DNA of 64,000 nucleotides from Nocardioides aromaticivorans (GCF_013408525.1 NZ_JACBZM010000001.1:3286001-3350000); one strand, 5' to 3'. Positions 24,931 to 33,572 are shown, numbered from the stretch's first letter. Numbers and translations: made by a program. Notes: generated from the sequence alone by a model not told the origin.

Positions 24931-24968
24931 TCCGGCCCGCCGTCGGCACCAGCCCGTAGGCTCGCCGC

Positions 24969-26060
24969 ATGGCGAAGACCGCTGCGGCGATGGTGCAGGC
25001 CGGCGACCGCGAGGTCCGGGTGTCCAGTCCCGACCGGGTGATCTACGAGGCGACCGACCGGACGCCCGAGGTGACCAAGCTGATGGTGGCGGAGTACTTC
25101 GTCGCGGTCGAGGACGGGCTGATGCGGGCCCTGCGGGACCGGCCGACAGCCCTCGAGCGGTGGCCCGACGGCTACCGCGAGGGCTTCCGGCTCTCCACCG
25201 GCTACGGCGACGACGGCGAGGGCTTCTACCAGAAGCGCGTCCCCAAGGGCGCTCCCGACTACGTCGACCCGGTGCGGATCACCTTCCCCTCGGGGCGCAC
25301 CGCCGAGGAGATCTGCTCCACCGAGATCGCCGTGCCGGTCTGGTGCGCGCAGATGGGGACCCTGACCTTCCACCCGTGGCCGGTGCGTCGGGCCGACGTC
25401 GACCACCCCGACGAGCTCCGCATCGACCTCGACCCCCAGCCGGGCACGGGGTTCGCCGACGCGGTCCGGGTCGCCGGGGTGGCCGACGAGCTGCTCCGCG
25501 AGCTCGGGCTCGTCGGCTTCCCCAAGACCTCGGGCAACCGGGGCGTCCACGTCTACGTCCGGATCGAGCCGCGCTGGACCTTCGAGGACGTCCGCCACGC
25601 CGCGATCGCCTTCGGCCGCGAGCTCGCCCGGCGCGACGAACAGGTGACCACGGCCTGGTGGAAGGAGGAGCGGGGCGAGCGGATCTTCGTCGACTTCAAC
25701 CAGAACAACCGCGACCGCACCATCGCCTCGGCCTACTCGCTGCGGCCCAAGCCGGGGGCGCCGGTCTCGACGCCGGTCACCTGGTCCGAGCTCCCCGAGG
25801 TCTCCGACCCCCGCGACTTCAACCTCTTCACCGTGACCGAGCGCGTGGCCGACGGGGACCCGTGGGCCGCGATCGACGAGGCGTCGTACTCCCTCGAGCC
25901 GCTGCTCGACCTCTGGCAGCAGCAGGTCGACGCGGGCGAGGGCGAGCTCAACTTCCCGCCCGACTACCCGAAGATGCCGGGCGAGCCGCCGCGGGTGCAG
26001 CCCAGCAAGAAGGTCGCCGAACACTGGGACGAGCAGGGCAACCGGGTCGAGGGGACCTAG
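24969..26060 (+). CDS. stand-alone LigD-type polymerase domain (PolD)
   Basis: A 363-residue archaeo-eukaryotic primase-type polymerase of the LigD-PolDom family, working in end joining or gap filling. The catalytic acidic residues are in ELRIDLDPQPGTGF (D153, D155) and IFVDFNQN (D242), and the TSGNRGVHVYV block binds nucleotide. There is no nuclease or ligase domain, so it corresponds to mycobacterial PolD1/PolD2 rather than full LigD. The promoter is leaderless (TAGGCT at 24957-24962, 6 nt gap). The matching ligase lies 0.9 kb away on the opposite strand. Confidence 0.9.
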   Translation: MAKTAAAMVQAGDREVRVSSPDRVIYEATDRTPEVTKLMVAEYFVAVEDGLMRALRDRPTALERWPDGYREGFRLSTGYGDDGEGFYQKRVPKGAPDYVDPVRITFPSGRTAEEICSTEIAVPVWCAQMGTLTFHPWPVRRADVDHPDELRIDLDPQPGTGFADAVRVAGVADELLRELGLVGFPKTSGNRGVHVYVRIEPRWTFEDVRHAAIAFGRELARRDEQVTTAWWKEERGERIFVDFNQNNRDRTIASAYSLRPKPGAPVSTPVTWSELPEVSDPRDFNLFTVTERVADGDPWAAIDEASYSLEPLLDLWQQQVDAGEGELNFPPDYPKMPGEPPRVQPSKKVAEHWDEQGNRVEGT

Positions 26061-26070
26061 CCCAGCGTCG

Positions 26071-26337
26071 TCAGGCGGGCAGGCCCCGCACGACCGCCAC
26101 CTCGCACAGCCGCGCGAGGTCGCTGCGCACGCGGGGGTCGAGGCCCGGCACCGCGTGGGCGACCAGCAGGTGCACCGCGCAGCGGGCTGCCTGGCCGGGG
26201 TGGGGCAGGCCGAGCCCGGGCGCCATCGCGACCGCTGACTCGCACAGGTCGACGACCCGGTCGCGCTCGGAGGCGCTCAGGCACGTGCCCGTGAGCGCCT
26301 CGAAGAGGCGGACGTCGAGGGTGTGCAGGGCCGACAT
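26071..26337 (-). CDS. small hypothetical protein
   Basis: An 88-residue, mainly helical protein (RLFEALTGTCLSASERDRVV, then LCESAVAMAPG), soluble, with three Cys. I do not recognise a family. It is the last gene of a minus-strand run after ligC and the stress-like gene and converges on the polymerase gene with a 10-bp gap. The ribosome site is weak. The codon pattern is consistent with coding, but a spurious ORF cannot be excluded. Confidence 0.5.
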   Translation of the reverse strand: MSALHTLDVRLFEALTGTCLSASERDRVVDLCESAVAMAPGLGLPHPGQAARCAVHLLVAHAVPGLDPRVRSDLARLCEVAVVRGLPA

Positions 26338-26389
26338 GACAGGTCAACGACCGGACGGATCCGGCTGTTACGCCATGCAGGGCGCGGGT

Positions 26390-26923
26390 TCAGGACTCGT
26401 CGTGCTCGAGCAGGTGGAGCACCGGTACGCCGAGCTTGCGGCGGGCCCGCGAGGTCCAGTCGACGTGGAAGAACTCCGCCACCAGGTGCGGCCGGGTGAG
26501 GATGATCGCCTCCCGGCCGTCGACCTCCTTGACCTTGCGGGTCAGCGCGTCGACCGGCGGGTCGGTGACGATCGCGCGACTGCCCACGTGGGCGCCGGTC
26601 GCGGTCAGCGCCTCGGCGGTCGTGGCGAGGTCGCGGTCGGCCTGCTCGCGGTACTCCTCGCGCAGGTGGTCGATCTCGTCGGGCGACGGCGTCATCGGAG
26701 GCGCGATCAGGTCGGCGCCACCGATCACGCCCAGTGAGGCCTCGACGGCCGCCGCGGCGTCGGCCATCGGCAGGAGGACGTGGTAGATCACCTCGATCGT
26801 CGGGTCGTCGTCCAGCTCGACGTGCAGGGCACGGACCTGGGCGGCGTCGGCGGGCGTGAGGGCCTGTTCGACGAGGAGGACGACGTCGTACGGCTCCTCG
26901 GTCGGCGCGGACTCGGTGGTCAT
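26390..26923 (-). CDS. universal-stress-protein-like protein
   Basis: A 177-residue protein with an alternating beta/alpha pattern like the USP/HUP fold: YDVVLLVEQALT at the start, IEVIYHVLLP, a helix rich in Asp/Glu (DEIDHLREEYREQADRD), then AIILTRPH and LGVPVLHLLEHDES at the end. The final strand matches the C-terminal strand of USP domains, but the ATP-binding Gly motif is absent, so it would be a non-nucleotide-binding variant. It lies 48 bp downstream of ligC in the same direction, so a role alongside DNA repair is possible. Confidence 0.65.
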   Translation of the reverse strand: MTTESAPTEEPYDVVLLVEQALTPADAAQVRALHVELDDDPTIEVIYHVLLPMADAAAAVEASLGVIGGADLIAPPMTPSPDEIDHLREEYREQADRDLATTAEALTATGAHVGSRAIVTDPPVDALTRKVKEVDGREAIILTRPHLVAEFFHVDWTSRARRKLGVPVLHLLEHDES

Positions 26924-26971
26924 GGCTCCATCCTGCCGCGCCGGTGGGCGCGGGTCGAGGACCGGGGTCGG

Positions 26972-28084
26972 TCAGCCGCCGAGCACGTCGGCGAGGTCGT
27001 ACTTCACCGGCTGCTCGAGCTGGTCGTAGCCGCACGACTCCGGGTCGCGGTCCTCGCGCCACCGCTTGAAGTGGGCGGTGTGGCGGAAGCGGGAGCCCTC
27101 CATGGCGTCGTACTTGACCTCGATGACGCGCTCGGGGCGCAGCGGCGTGAAGGAGAGGTCCTTGCCCTGGCTCCACCGGCTCTGCGTGCCCGGCTGGCGG
27201 CCCGGGTTGGCGACGAGGAACTCCTGCCACCGGCCCCACGGGTGCTCCTCGATCGGGCAGACGAGAGGCTGGAGCTCCTGCCACAGCTCCGCCCGCCGCG
27301 CGGCGGTGAAGCTGGCGCTGACGCCGATGTGCTGGAGCTCGCCGCCGTCGTACAGGCCGAGCAGGAGGCTGCCGATGAGCGGCTTCTCGGGCGTGCTCGT
27401 CTTGTGCTCGCGGTAGCCGGCGAGCACCACGTCGGCCGTGCGCTCGTGCTTGATCTTCAGCATGGTGCGGGCGTTCTCCGCGTACGGCGCACTCATCGGC
27501 TTCGCCACGACCCCGTCGAGCCCGGCGCCCTCGAACTGGTGGAACCACTCCTCGGCGACGGCGGGATCGGTGCTCGTGCGGGTCAGGTGGCACCGCCCGG
27601 TGTCGGGGCCGAGGTGGGCGAGCGCCTGCTCGAGGGCGGCCCGCCGCTCGCTGAACGGCCGGTCGACGTACGACTCGTCGCCGAGTGCCAGCAGGTCGAA
27701 GGCGACGAAGTCGGCGGGCGTCTGCTCGGAGAGCAGCTTGATCCGCGACGCGGCGGGGTGGATCCGCTCCTGGAGGACCTCGAACTGCAGGCGTCCCTTG
27801 CCGTCGGCCCCGTCGAGCGCCACGAAGATCTCGCCGTCGAGCACGCACCGCTCGGGCAGCTCCGCCTTCACGGCCTCCACCAGCTCGGGGAAGTAGCGCG
27901 TCAGCGGCTTGGTGTTGCGGCTCGCGAGCTCCACCTCGTCGCCGTCGCGGAACAGGATGCAGCGGAAGCCGTCCCACTTCGGCTCGAAGCTGAGGCCCAG
28001 CGGGTCGTGCTTCGCCGGGTCCGGCACGCCGGAGACGGCCTTCGCGAGCATCGGCTGGACGGGCGGCATCACGGGGAGGTCCAC
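26972..28084 (-). CDS. ligC: ATP-dependent DNA ligase, LigC type
   Basis: A 370-residue ATP-dependent ligase with only the nucleotidyltransferase and OB domains. The adenylation motif is FEPKWDGFR with Lys36, followed by LDGEIFVAL (motif III), DGVVAKPM (motif IV) and LKIKHERTADVVL (motif V). The opening DLPVMPPVQPMLAKAV is the LigC signature. The start is the GTG at 28084: TAGTCT (28092-28097 on the minus strand) ends 7 nt upstream, a leaderless promoter. Longer in-frame extensions run into the divergent gene. With the nearby PolD it forms a Ku/LigD-independent repair pair as in mycobacteria. Confidence 0.9.
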   Translation of the reverse strand: MDLPVMPPVQPMLAKAVSGVPDPAKHDPLGLSFEPKWDGFRCILFRDGDEVELASRNTKPLTRYFPELVEAVKAELPERCVLDGEIFVALDGADGKGRLQFEVLQERIHPAASRIKLLSEQTPADFVAFDLLALGDESYVDRPFSERRAALEQALAHLGPDTGRCHLTRTSTDPAVAEEWFHQFEGAGLDGVVAKPMSAPYAENARTMLKIKHERTADVVLAGYREHKTSTPEKPLIGSLLLGLYDGGELQHIGVSASFTAARRAELWQELQPLVCPIEEHPWGRWQEFLVANPGRQPGTQSRWSQGKDLSFTPLRPERVIEVKYDAMEGSRFRHTAHFKRWREDRDPESCGYDQLEQPVKYDLADVLGG

Positions 28085-28202
28085 GTGGGTGAGACTAGTC
28101 AGGGGTCCGACACTCATCGCTCCACCGCATTGTCCCGATCTCGACGTACGACGACCGAAAACCGCGTGCTCCGGCCCTTGCCCGGCCCCTAGATTCGGAC
28201 GG

Positions 28203-29123
28203 GTGACGTCGACCCCCGCGCAGGCCGCTCCCGTCTCGTCCGGGAGCTCCGCGCCCCCGGCCTGGCAGCCGGTGGCGGCGATCGGGGTCACGCTGGTCCT
28301 CTGGGCCTCCGCCTTCGTGGCGATCCGGCACCTCGGCCACGAGGTGACGCCGGGTGCGCTGTCGCTGGGGCGGCTCCTGATCGCCGCGGTGGTGCTCTCG
28401 GCGCTCCTGGCGCGCGCTCCGCGGAGCCGGCTCACCCGCGCCGAGGTGATCCTGCTGGTGTGCTGCGGGGTCGCGTGGTTCGGGATCTACAACATCGCCC
28501 TCAACGACAGCGAGCGCAGGATCGACGCGGCGACCGCGGCCATGGTCGTCCAGGTCGGGCCGATCCTGATCGCCCTGCTGGCCGCACTCTTCCTCGGCGA
28601 GCGGCTCACGGGATGGTTGCTGCTCGGGATGGCGATCGCCTTCGGCGGCGTCGTCGTGATCGGCAGCGCGATGCGCGGGGACGGCGGATCCGACCTCGAC
28701 GGGGTGCTGCTGGCGCTGCTCGCCGCCGTGACCTACGCGATCGGCGTGGTGTGCCAGAAGGTGCTGCTGCGCCGGCTCTCCGGCCTGGAGGTGACCTGCT
28801 ACGCGTGCTGGATCGGCGCCGTCGTCTGCCTGCCGTGGCTCGGCGACCTCGGCGACGTGGTGCAGCACGGCAGCGCCGGGACGCTGCTGCTGATCGCCTA
28901 CCTGGGCATGTTCCCGACCGCGCTCGCCTTCCTCACCTGGGCCTTCGCGCTGCGCTACACCGACGCGGGCAAGCAGTCGCTGACGACCTTCCTCGTCCCG
29001 GCCATCGCGGCGGTGCTGGCGTGGGTGCTGCTGGACGAGGTGCCGCCCGTCCTGGCCTTCGTCGGCGGCGCCCTGTGCATCGTCGGGGTGCTCGTGACGC
29101 GACGGAAGCCGCGCCAGAGTTGA
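28203..29123 (+). CDS. EamA/DMT-family permease
   Basis: A 306-residue ten-span drug/metabolite transporter with two EamA repeats (ITLVLWASAFVAIRHLGHE-like first half, then LDGVLLALLAAVTYAIGVVCQ). It is probably an exporter of amino acids or other small metabolites; the substrate is not predictable. The start is the GTG at 28203, 7 nt after TAGATT (28190-28195), another leaderless promoter. Its stop codon lies inside the promoter-operator of the DUF6421 operon. Confidence 0.85.
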   Translation: MTSTPAQAAPVSSGSSAPPAWQPVAAIGVTLVLWASAFVAIRHLGHEVTPGALSLGRLLIAAVVLSALLARAPRSRLTRAEVILLVCCGVAWFGIYNIALNDSERRIDAATAAMVVQVGPILIALLAALFLGERLTGWLLLGMAIAFGGVVVIGSAMRGDGGSDLDGVLLALLAAVTYAIGVVCQKVLLRRLSGLEVTCYACWIGAVVCLPWLGDLGDVVQHGSAGTLLLIAYLGMFPTALAFLTWAFALRYTDAGKQSLTTFLVPAIAAVLAWVLLDEVPPVLAFVGGALCIVGVLVTRRKPRQS

Positions 29124-29149
29124 TTCAACCGGAAGATTTCCGGTTGAAT
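29120..29149 (+). promoter_or_regulatory. promoter with 27-bp perfect inverted-repeat operator
   Basis: ATTCAACCGGAA (29123-29134), spacer GAT, TTCCGGTTGAAT (29138-29149): a flawless 12-bp inverted repeat. TTGATT (29120-29125) and TTGAAT (29144-29149), 18 bp apart, make a promoter whose two boxes lie in the two arms, so a bound dimer would occlude both. The transcript would start at or next to the ATG at 29157. Confidence 0.82.
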
Positions 29150-29156
29150 GGCTCAC

Positions 29157-30530
29157 ATGACGGATGTTCTTTCGCTCACCGACCGCGCCGCCGCCCACCG
29201 TGACGCCGTGGTGGCCGATCCCGCCTGGCGGACCCTGAAGGACGCCGTCGAGCAGGTCCGCACCTGGCAGCTCGCCGACGGCTCGATCGACCTGGCCGCC
29301 GAGGGCGCCCCGTCCCGCGAGAGCGTGGTCGCGAGCGTCGCCGAGATCGTCACCTCGATCGAGGCGCTCTCGCCGCTGCTCCCGCACGACGCGGCGTACC
29401 ACCGCGCCCTCGTCGCCGACCTGCGCCGCTGGGCCGAGACGGGCTTCGGCGTCCCCGACTTCCTCGACTCGCTGCTCGCCTTCCAGCCGGCCGCCGACCG
29501 GGCCGACGGTCGTCAGCACCTCGTCGTGTTCCCGATGTACACCCAGAACGGCAACCCGCACCGCAACCTCGAGGCCGTCGCGTTCCGCATGGTCTGGCCC
29601 GAGTGGCTCGCGGACCTCGAGGCCACGCGCTACGACAACCCGCTGTTCTGCGGCATCGCGTTCGAGGACTTCACCAGCGGCTACGACACCAACTCGGCCG
29701 TGCTCTTCCCCGAGACCGTCGCGGTGCGCGAGGTGCCCGAGCGGTTCAGCTGGGGCGGCATCTTCTGCGACCGTGAGGCCGCCCGCTTCCGTCGCGTCGG
29801 CACCGCCGCCGTCGACCTGCTCGGCGTCGAGCTGCCCGAGGAGGTCCGCGGCCTGCTCGAGGACCAGCAGCGCAGCCAGGACGCGTTCGTGCTGTGGGAC
29901 ATGATCCACGACCGCGCGCACAGCCACGGCGACCTGCCCTTCGACCCGTTCATGATCAAGCAGCGCCAGCCGTTCTGGATGTACGGCCTGGAGGAGCTGC
30001 GCTGCGACCTGACCGCGTTCCGCGCGGCCGTCGAGCTCGAGACGGAGGGCAACGAGGTCGCCGCGGACGCGCAGCACGCGATCCTGCTCGACCGGATGTT
30101 CCGCTTCCCGGTCACCGGCGAGCGCACCCGCAACTACGACGGCCTCGGTGGCCAGCTGCTGTTCGCCTACCTGCACCAGCACGACGCGATCCGCTGGACC
30201 GACAACAAGCTGCGCATCGACTGGGACCTCGCGCCCCAGGTCACCAACGCGCTCCTCGGCGAGATCGAGCAGCTCTACCGCGACGGCATCGACCGGCCGA
30301 AGATCGTGCACTGGCAGGCCGCCTACGAGCTGGTCAGCCGCTACCTCGCGCCGCACCCTGCCTCGAAGTGGGCCCGGGGCGCCGAGGCGCTCGACTTCTC
30401 CAAGCAGCCGCGCGAGCTGGTCGACGACGTGCTGGCCGACGAGTTCCCGCTGAGCATGTTCTTCGAGGCGCTGGCCAAGAAGCTCAAGAACGTGATCGCG
30501 GAGACCCGCGGCATCACCGCCGCCGCATGA
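29157..30530 (+). CDS. DUF6421 family protein
   Basis: A 457-residue soluble protein of the uncharacterised actinobacterial family DUF6421. Conserved-looking segments include HLVVFPMYTQNGNPHRNLEA, GIAFEDFTSGYDTNSAVLFP and WDMIHDRAHSHGDLPFDPFM, with clustered His/Asp residues (HDRAHSHGD) that could bind a metal. The ATG at 29157 is preferred over 29148 because it sits 7 nt after the -10 box and clear of the operator. It is the first gene of a three-gene operon with an SDR and a threonine aldolase (ATGA overlap). The function is unknown. Confidence 0.82.
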   Translation: MTDVLSLTDRAAAHRDAVVADPAWRTLKDAVEQVRTWQLADGSIDLAAEGAPSRESVVASVAEIVTSIEALSPLLPHDAAYHRALVADLRRWAETGFGVPDFLDSLLAFQPAADRADGRQHLVVFPMYTQNGNPHRNLEAVAFRMVWPEWLADLEATRYDNPLFCGIAFEDFTSGYDTNSAVLFPETVAVREVPERFSWGGIFCDREAARFRRVGTAAVDLLGVELPEEVRGLLEDQQRSQDAFVLWDMIHDRAHSHGDLPFDPFMIKQRQPFWMYGLEELRCDLTAFRAAVELETEGNEVAADAQHAILLDRMFRFPVTGERTRNYDGLGGQLLFAYLHQHDAIRWTDNKLRIDWDLAPQVTNALLGEIEQLYRDGIDRPKIVHWQAAYELVSRYLAPHPASKWARGAEALDFSKQPRELVDDVLADEFPLSMFFEALAKKLKNVIAETRGITAAA

Positions 30531-31207
30531 CCCGCGTCATCGCGGTCGCCGGTGCCGGCGGCCCGGCGGGTCGTGCCGTCGTACGCCGCCTCGCCGCCGG
30601 CGGTGCCGTCGTCGCCGCCGCCGACGCCGACGCGTCCCGGCTCGACGGGCTGGAGGCCGAGGCCAGCGTCGTGGACCTGCTCGACCCGGACGCCACCCGG
30701 GCGTGGATCGACGGCATCGTCGCCGCGCACGGCCGTCTCGACGGGGTCGTCCACCTCGTCGGCGGCTGGCGCGGCGGCAAGGGCCTGACGGCCGAGGCGC
30801 TCGACCACTGGGCGGTGCTCGAGCCGCTCCTGGTGCGCACCCTGCAGCACACCTCGCTCGCCGCGCAGGCGTCGCTGGTCGAGTCCGGTGGCCGGTTCGT
30901 GGTGGTCAGCGCCGCCGGTGCCGGCGCGCCGACCGCCGGCAACGCGTCCTACGCCGCCGCGAAGGCCGCCGCCGAGGCCTGGACCCTCGCCCTGGCCCAC
31001 GCCTTCGGCCGGGCGGACGGGGACGCCGCCGCTACGATCCTCGTGGTCAAGGCCCTGCTCGACGACGCGATGCGCGCTGCCCGCCCGGACGCCGCGTTCG
31101 ACGGCTTCACCCACGTCGACGATCTGGCCGAGACGATCGCCGGTCTGTGGGACCGGCCGAGCGCCGAGCTGAACGGAGAGCGACTGTGGCTGACGCCGCA
31201 ACCCTGA
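30527..31207 (+). CDS. short-chain dehydrogenase/reductase
   Basis: A 226-residue SDR. The nucleotide motif is a modified AGAGGPAGRAV near residue 8, followed by an Asp-rich strand end (AAADADASR), VHLVGGWRGGK in the position of NNAG, and the catalytic Ser with SYAAAK giving YxxxK. It overlaps the DUF6421 stop by ATGA and the aldolase by 22 bp, so the three are one translational unit. It probably oxidises or reduces a hydroxy compound related to the aldolase substrate. Confidence 0.85.
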   Translation: MTRVIAVAGAGGPAGRAVVRRLAAGGAVVAAADADASRLDGLEAEASVVDLLDPDATRAWIDGIVAAHGRLDGVVHLVGGWRGGKGLTAEALDHWAVLEPLLVRTLQHTSLAAQASLVESGGRFVVVSAAGAGAPTAGNASYAAAKAAAEAWTLALAHAFGRADGDAAATILVVKALLDDAMRAARPDAAFDGFTHVDDLAETIAGLWDRPSAELNGERLWLTPQP

Positions 31208-32268
31208 GCACCGCCGCCCGACGGCGGCACGACCCCGAGGTCCGGCAGTTCGCCAGCGACAACTACGCGGGGGTGCATCCCGAGGTGCTGGCCGCGGTCG
31301 CGCTGGCCAACGGCGGCCACCAGGTGTCGTACGGCGAGGACGCCTACACCGAGCACCTCCAGGTGCTCATGGCCGGGCTGTTCGGCGACGGCGTCGAGGC
31401 CTACCCGGTCTTCAACGGCACCGGCGCCAACGTCGTGGGCCTCCAGGCGCTCACCGACCGCTGGGGTGCGGTGATCTGCGCCGAGAGCGCCCACATCAAC
31501 GTCGACGAGGGCGGCGCGCCCGAGCGGATGGGCGGCCTCAAGCTGCACCCCGTCGCCACCCCCGACGGCAAGCTCACCCCTGAGCTGGTCGACCGGCAGG
31601 CCTGGGGCTTCGACGACGAGCACCGCGCGATGCCGCAGGTCGTCTCGATCACCCAGTCCACCGAGCTCGGCACGCTCTACACGCCCGACGAGGTGCGCGC
31701 GCTCGCCGAGCACGCCCACGGCCTCGGCATGCGGCTGCACCTCGACGGCGCCCGGCTCGCCAACGCGGCCGCCGCGCTCGACGTACCGGTCCGGGAGTTC
31801 ACCTCCGATGCCGGCGTCGACGTGCTGTCGTTCGGTGCCACCAAGAACGGGGCGCTGGCCGGTGAGGCCGTCGTCATCCTGAACCCCGGCGCCGTCAGCC
31901 ACCTCAAGCACCTGCGCAAGCTGTCGATGCAGCTGGCCAGCAAGATGCGCTTCGTCTCGGTGCAGTTCGAGGCGCTGCTGGCCGACGGACTGTGGCTGCG
32001 CCTCGCCGGCCACGCGAACGCCATGGCACAGCGCCTCGCCGCGGGCGTCCGCGAGATCGACGGCGTCGAGCTGTTGTACCCGGTGCAGGCCAACGGCGTG
32101 TTCGCCCGCCTGCCCCACGACGTCAGCCGCCGGCTGATGGAGCGGCACCGCTTCTACTTCTGGGACGAGGCCGCCGGCGACGTGCGGTGGATGTGCTCCT
32201 TCGACACCACCGAGGACGACATCGACGCCTTCCTGGCGGCGCTGCGCGAGGAGATGGGCCGCGCCTGA
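31186..32268 (+). CDS. low-specificity L-threonine aldolase
   Basis: A 360-residue fold-type I PLP enzyme of the threonine aldolase family that cleaves beta-hydroxy-amino acids to glycine and an aldehyde. Signatures are FASDNYAGVHPEVL, VFNGTGANVVGLQALT, the PLP phosphate region LHLDGARLANA, and the Schiff-base Lys in SFGATKNG (K220). The GTG at 31186 with GGAGAG 5 nt upstream is the start; it overlaps the SDR gene by 22 bp. A beta-hydroxy-amino-acid pathway with the SDR is plausible. A tRNA-Thr gene lies just downstream on the other strand. Confidence 0.9.
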   Translation: MADAATLSTAARRRHDPEVRQFASDNYAGVHPEVLAAVALANGGHQVSYGEDAYTEHLQVLMAGLFGDGVEAYPVFNGTGANVVGLQALTDRWGAVICAESAHINVDEGGAPERMGGLKLHPVATPDGKLTPELVDRQAWGFDDEHRAMPQVVSITQSTELGTLYTPDEVRALAEHAHGLGMRLHLDGARLANAAAALDVPVREFTSDAGVDVLSFGATKNGALAGEAVVILNPGAVSHLKHLRKLSMQLASKMRFVSVQFEALLADGLWLRLAGHANAMAQRLAAGVREIDGVELLYPVQANGVFARLPHDVSRRLMERHRFYFWDEAAGDVRWMCSFDTTEDDIDAFLAALREEMGRA

Positions 32269-32308
32269 GGGCACCGGTCCCGCCTTGCGAGTGAGGCGCT
32301 GAAGGGGA

Positions 32309-32384
32309 TGGAGCCGGTGACAGGATTTGAACCCGCGACCCTCTTATTACAAGTAAGACGCTCTACCAACTGAGCTACACCGGC
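32309..32384 (-). tRNA. tRNA-Thr (anticodon TGT)
   Basis: A 76-nt tRNA on the minus strand with acceptor arms GCCGGTG/CACCGGC, D-loop GTAGCTCAGTTGGTAGAGC, anticodon loop CTTGTAA giving TGT, T-arm GGGTTCAAATCC and an encoded CCA end. It reads ACA (and ACG by wobble) threonine codons. It lies downstream of the threonine aldolase gene in the opposite orientation. Confidence 0.96.
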
Positions 32385-32447
32385 GGCGCGCTCTCGGAGC
32401 GCCCGGCAATCCTAGTCAGCGGGTCGTCCGTCGCGTGGGCCGGGCGG

Positions 32448-32584
32448 GACGTCATGCGAAGTGGTCGTCCCGGCGGCCGTTTCGTATGACGTCCGGGCGG
32501 GCCCGGTGCGATCTGCGCGGGTCTGGTGCGATCCGGGCGGGACGTCATGCGAAGCGGTCGTCCGAACGACCGGAACGCATGACG
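32448..32584. repeat. paired REP-like inverted repeats, locus 2
   Basis: Copy 1: GACGTCATGCGAA (32448-32460) and TTCGTATGACGTC (32481-32493), one mismatch. Copy 2: GACGTCATGCGAA starts at 32541 and its partner CGCATGACG ends at 32584; inside it, GGTCGT (32556-32561) pairs with ACGACC (32566-32571) around a 4-nt loop. The same palindrome is paired at 4383-4499. The stretch between the tRNA and pdxY holds no gene, only these repeats. Confidence 0.78.
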
Positions 32585-32637
32585 CAAGCCGCTGGAGCCG
32601 CACAAGCCGCTGGAGGCGCACAAGCCGCTTGGAGGCG
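32585..32637. repeat. 18-bp tandem repeat, about three copies
   Basis: CAAGCCGCTGGAGCCGCA (32585-32602), CAAGCCGCTGGAGGCGCA (32603-32620) and CAAGCCGCTTGGAGGCG (32621-32637). It abuts the REP-like pair and ends 15 bp before the pdxY stop codon. Confidence 0.8.
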
Positions 32638-32652
32638 GGGCCGGGCGCGGGA

Positions 32653-33513
32653 TCAGCGCAGACGCCGGACCTCGAACCGGGCCGGGGGAGCGGCGATCGC
32701 GTCCTGCGCCCCGATGATCTGCAGCTCCCGCGTGCCGGCGGTGAGGGTCGCCTCGAGCACCGCGAACACCGATGACGTGGTGCGCCCGAGGGCGACGGCG
32801 GGGGAGCCGGACTCGAGCAGGTGGGCCAGGTAGAGCGCCGCGGTCAGGTCGCCGCCGCCGTTGGGGGCGATCGGGAGCAGCGGCGTGGTGACGGCCCACG
32901 CGCCCTCGTCGGAGACGGCCACGAGCTCGAGGGTCTCCTCGTGGGCGGCGTCGTTGTCGTCGTACCGGACGGAGGTGACGAGGACGTCGCGCGGCCCGCG
33001 GGCGCGGACGGCGTCGACCGCGTCGAGGACCTCGTCGGCGGTGCGGGCCTCGCCGCCGGCGAGGAACTCCAGCTCGAAGTGGTTGGGCGTCAGTACGTCG
33101 GCCTGCGGGACGACCTCGTCGCGGATGAACTCGGGGATCCCGGGGCGGACGAAGACGCCGCGTCCGACGTCGCCGATGACCGGGTCGCAGCAGTAGACGG
33201 CCGCGGGGTTGAGCGACTTCACGGTCGCGACGGCGTCGAGGATGACCGCGCCCATGGCGGGGTCGCCCTGGTAGCCGGAGAGGACGGCGTCGCAGTCGCC
33301 CAGCACGTCGCGGTCGCCGATCCCGGCGATCACCTCGGCCACATCGGCCGGCGCGAGCAGCGGGCCGCGCCAGGCGCCGTACCCGGTGTGGTTGGAGAAG
33401 TGGACGGTGAACACCGGCCACACCTCGTGGCCCAGGCGCTGCAGCGGGAACACCGCCGCGGAGTTGCCGACGTGGCCGTAGGCGACCGAGGACTGGATGG
33501 ACAGGATCCGCAC
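32653..33513 (-). CDS. pdxY: pyridoxal/pyridoxine kinase PdxY
   Basis: A 286-residue ribokinase-superfamily kinase phosphorylating pyridoxal. The family start RILSIQSSVAYGHVGNSAAV, the VHFSNHTGYGAW segment, DPVIGDVGRGVFV, TPNHFELEFL, and the anion-hole GGGDL near the C-terminus are all present. The GTG at 33513 is the start because the first strand begins at residue 2; the open frame upstream is the promoter region. It is divergent from the GMC oxidoreductase gene. Confidence 0.93.
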   Translation of the reverse strand: MRILSIQSSVAYGHVGNSAAVFPLQRLGHEVWPVFTVHFSNHTGYGAWRGPLLAPADVAEVIAGIGDRDVLGDCDAVLSGYQGDPAMGAVILDAVATVKSLNPAAVYCCDPVIGDVGRGVFVRPGIPEFIRDEVVPQADVLTPNHFELEFLAGGEARTADEVLDAVDAVRARGPRDVLVTSVRYDDNDAAHEETLELVAVSDEGAWAVTTPLLPIAPNGGGDLTAALYLAHLLESGSPAVALGRTTSSVFAVLEATLTAGTRELQIIGAQDAIAAPPARFEVRRLR

Positions 33514-33572
33514 CCGCCCATCCTGCTGCAGCCGGACCGAAGACGGAAAGTGAAACCCTTTCGTGAAGAAAC

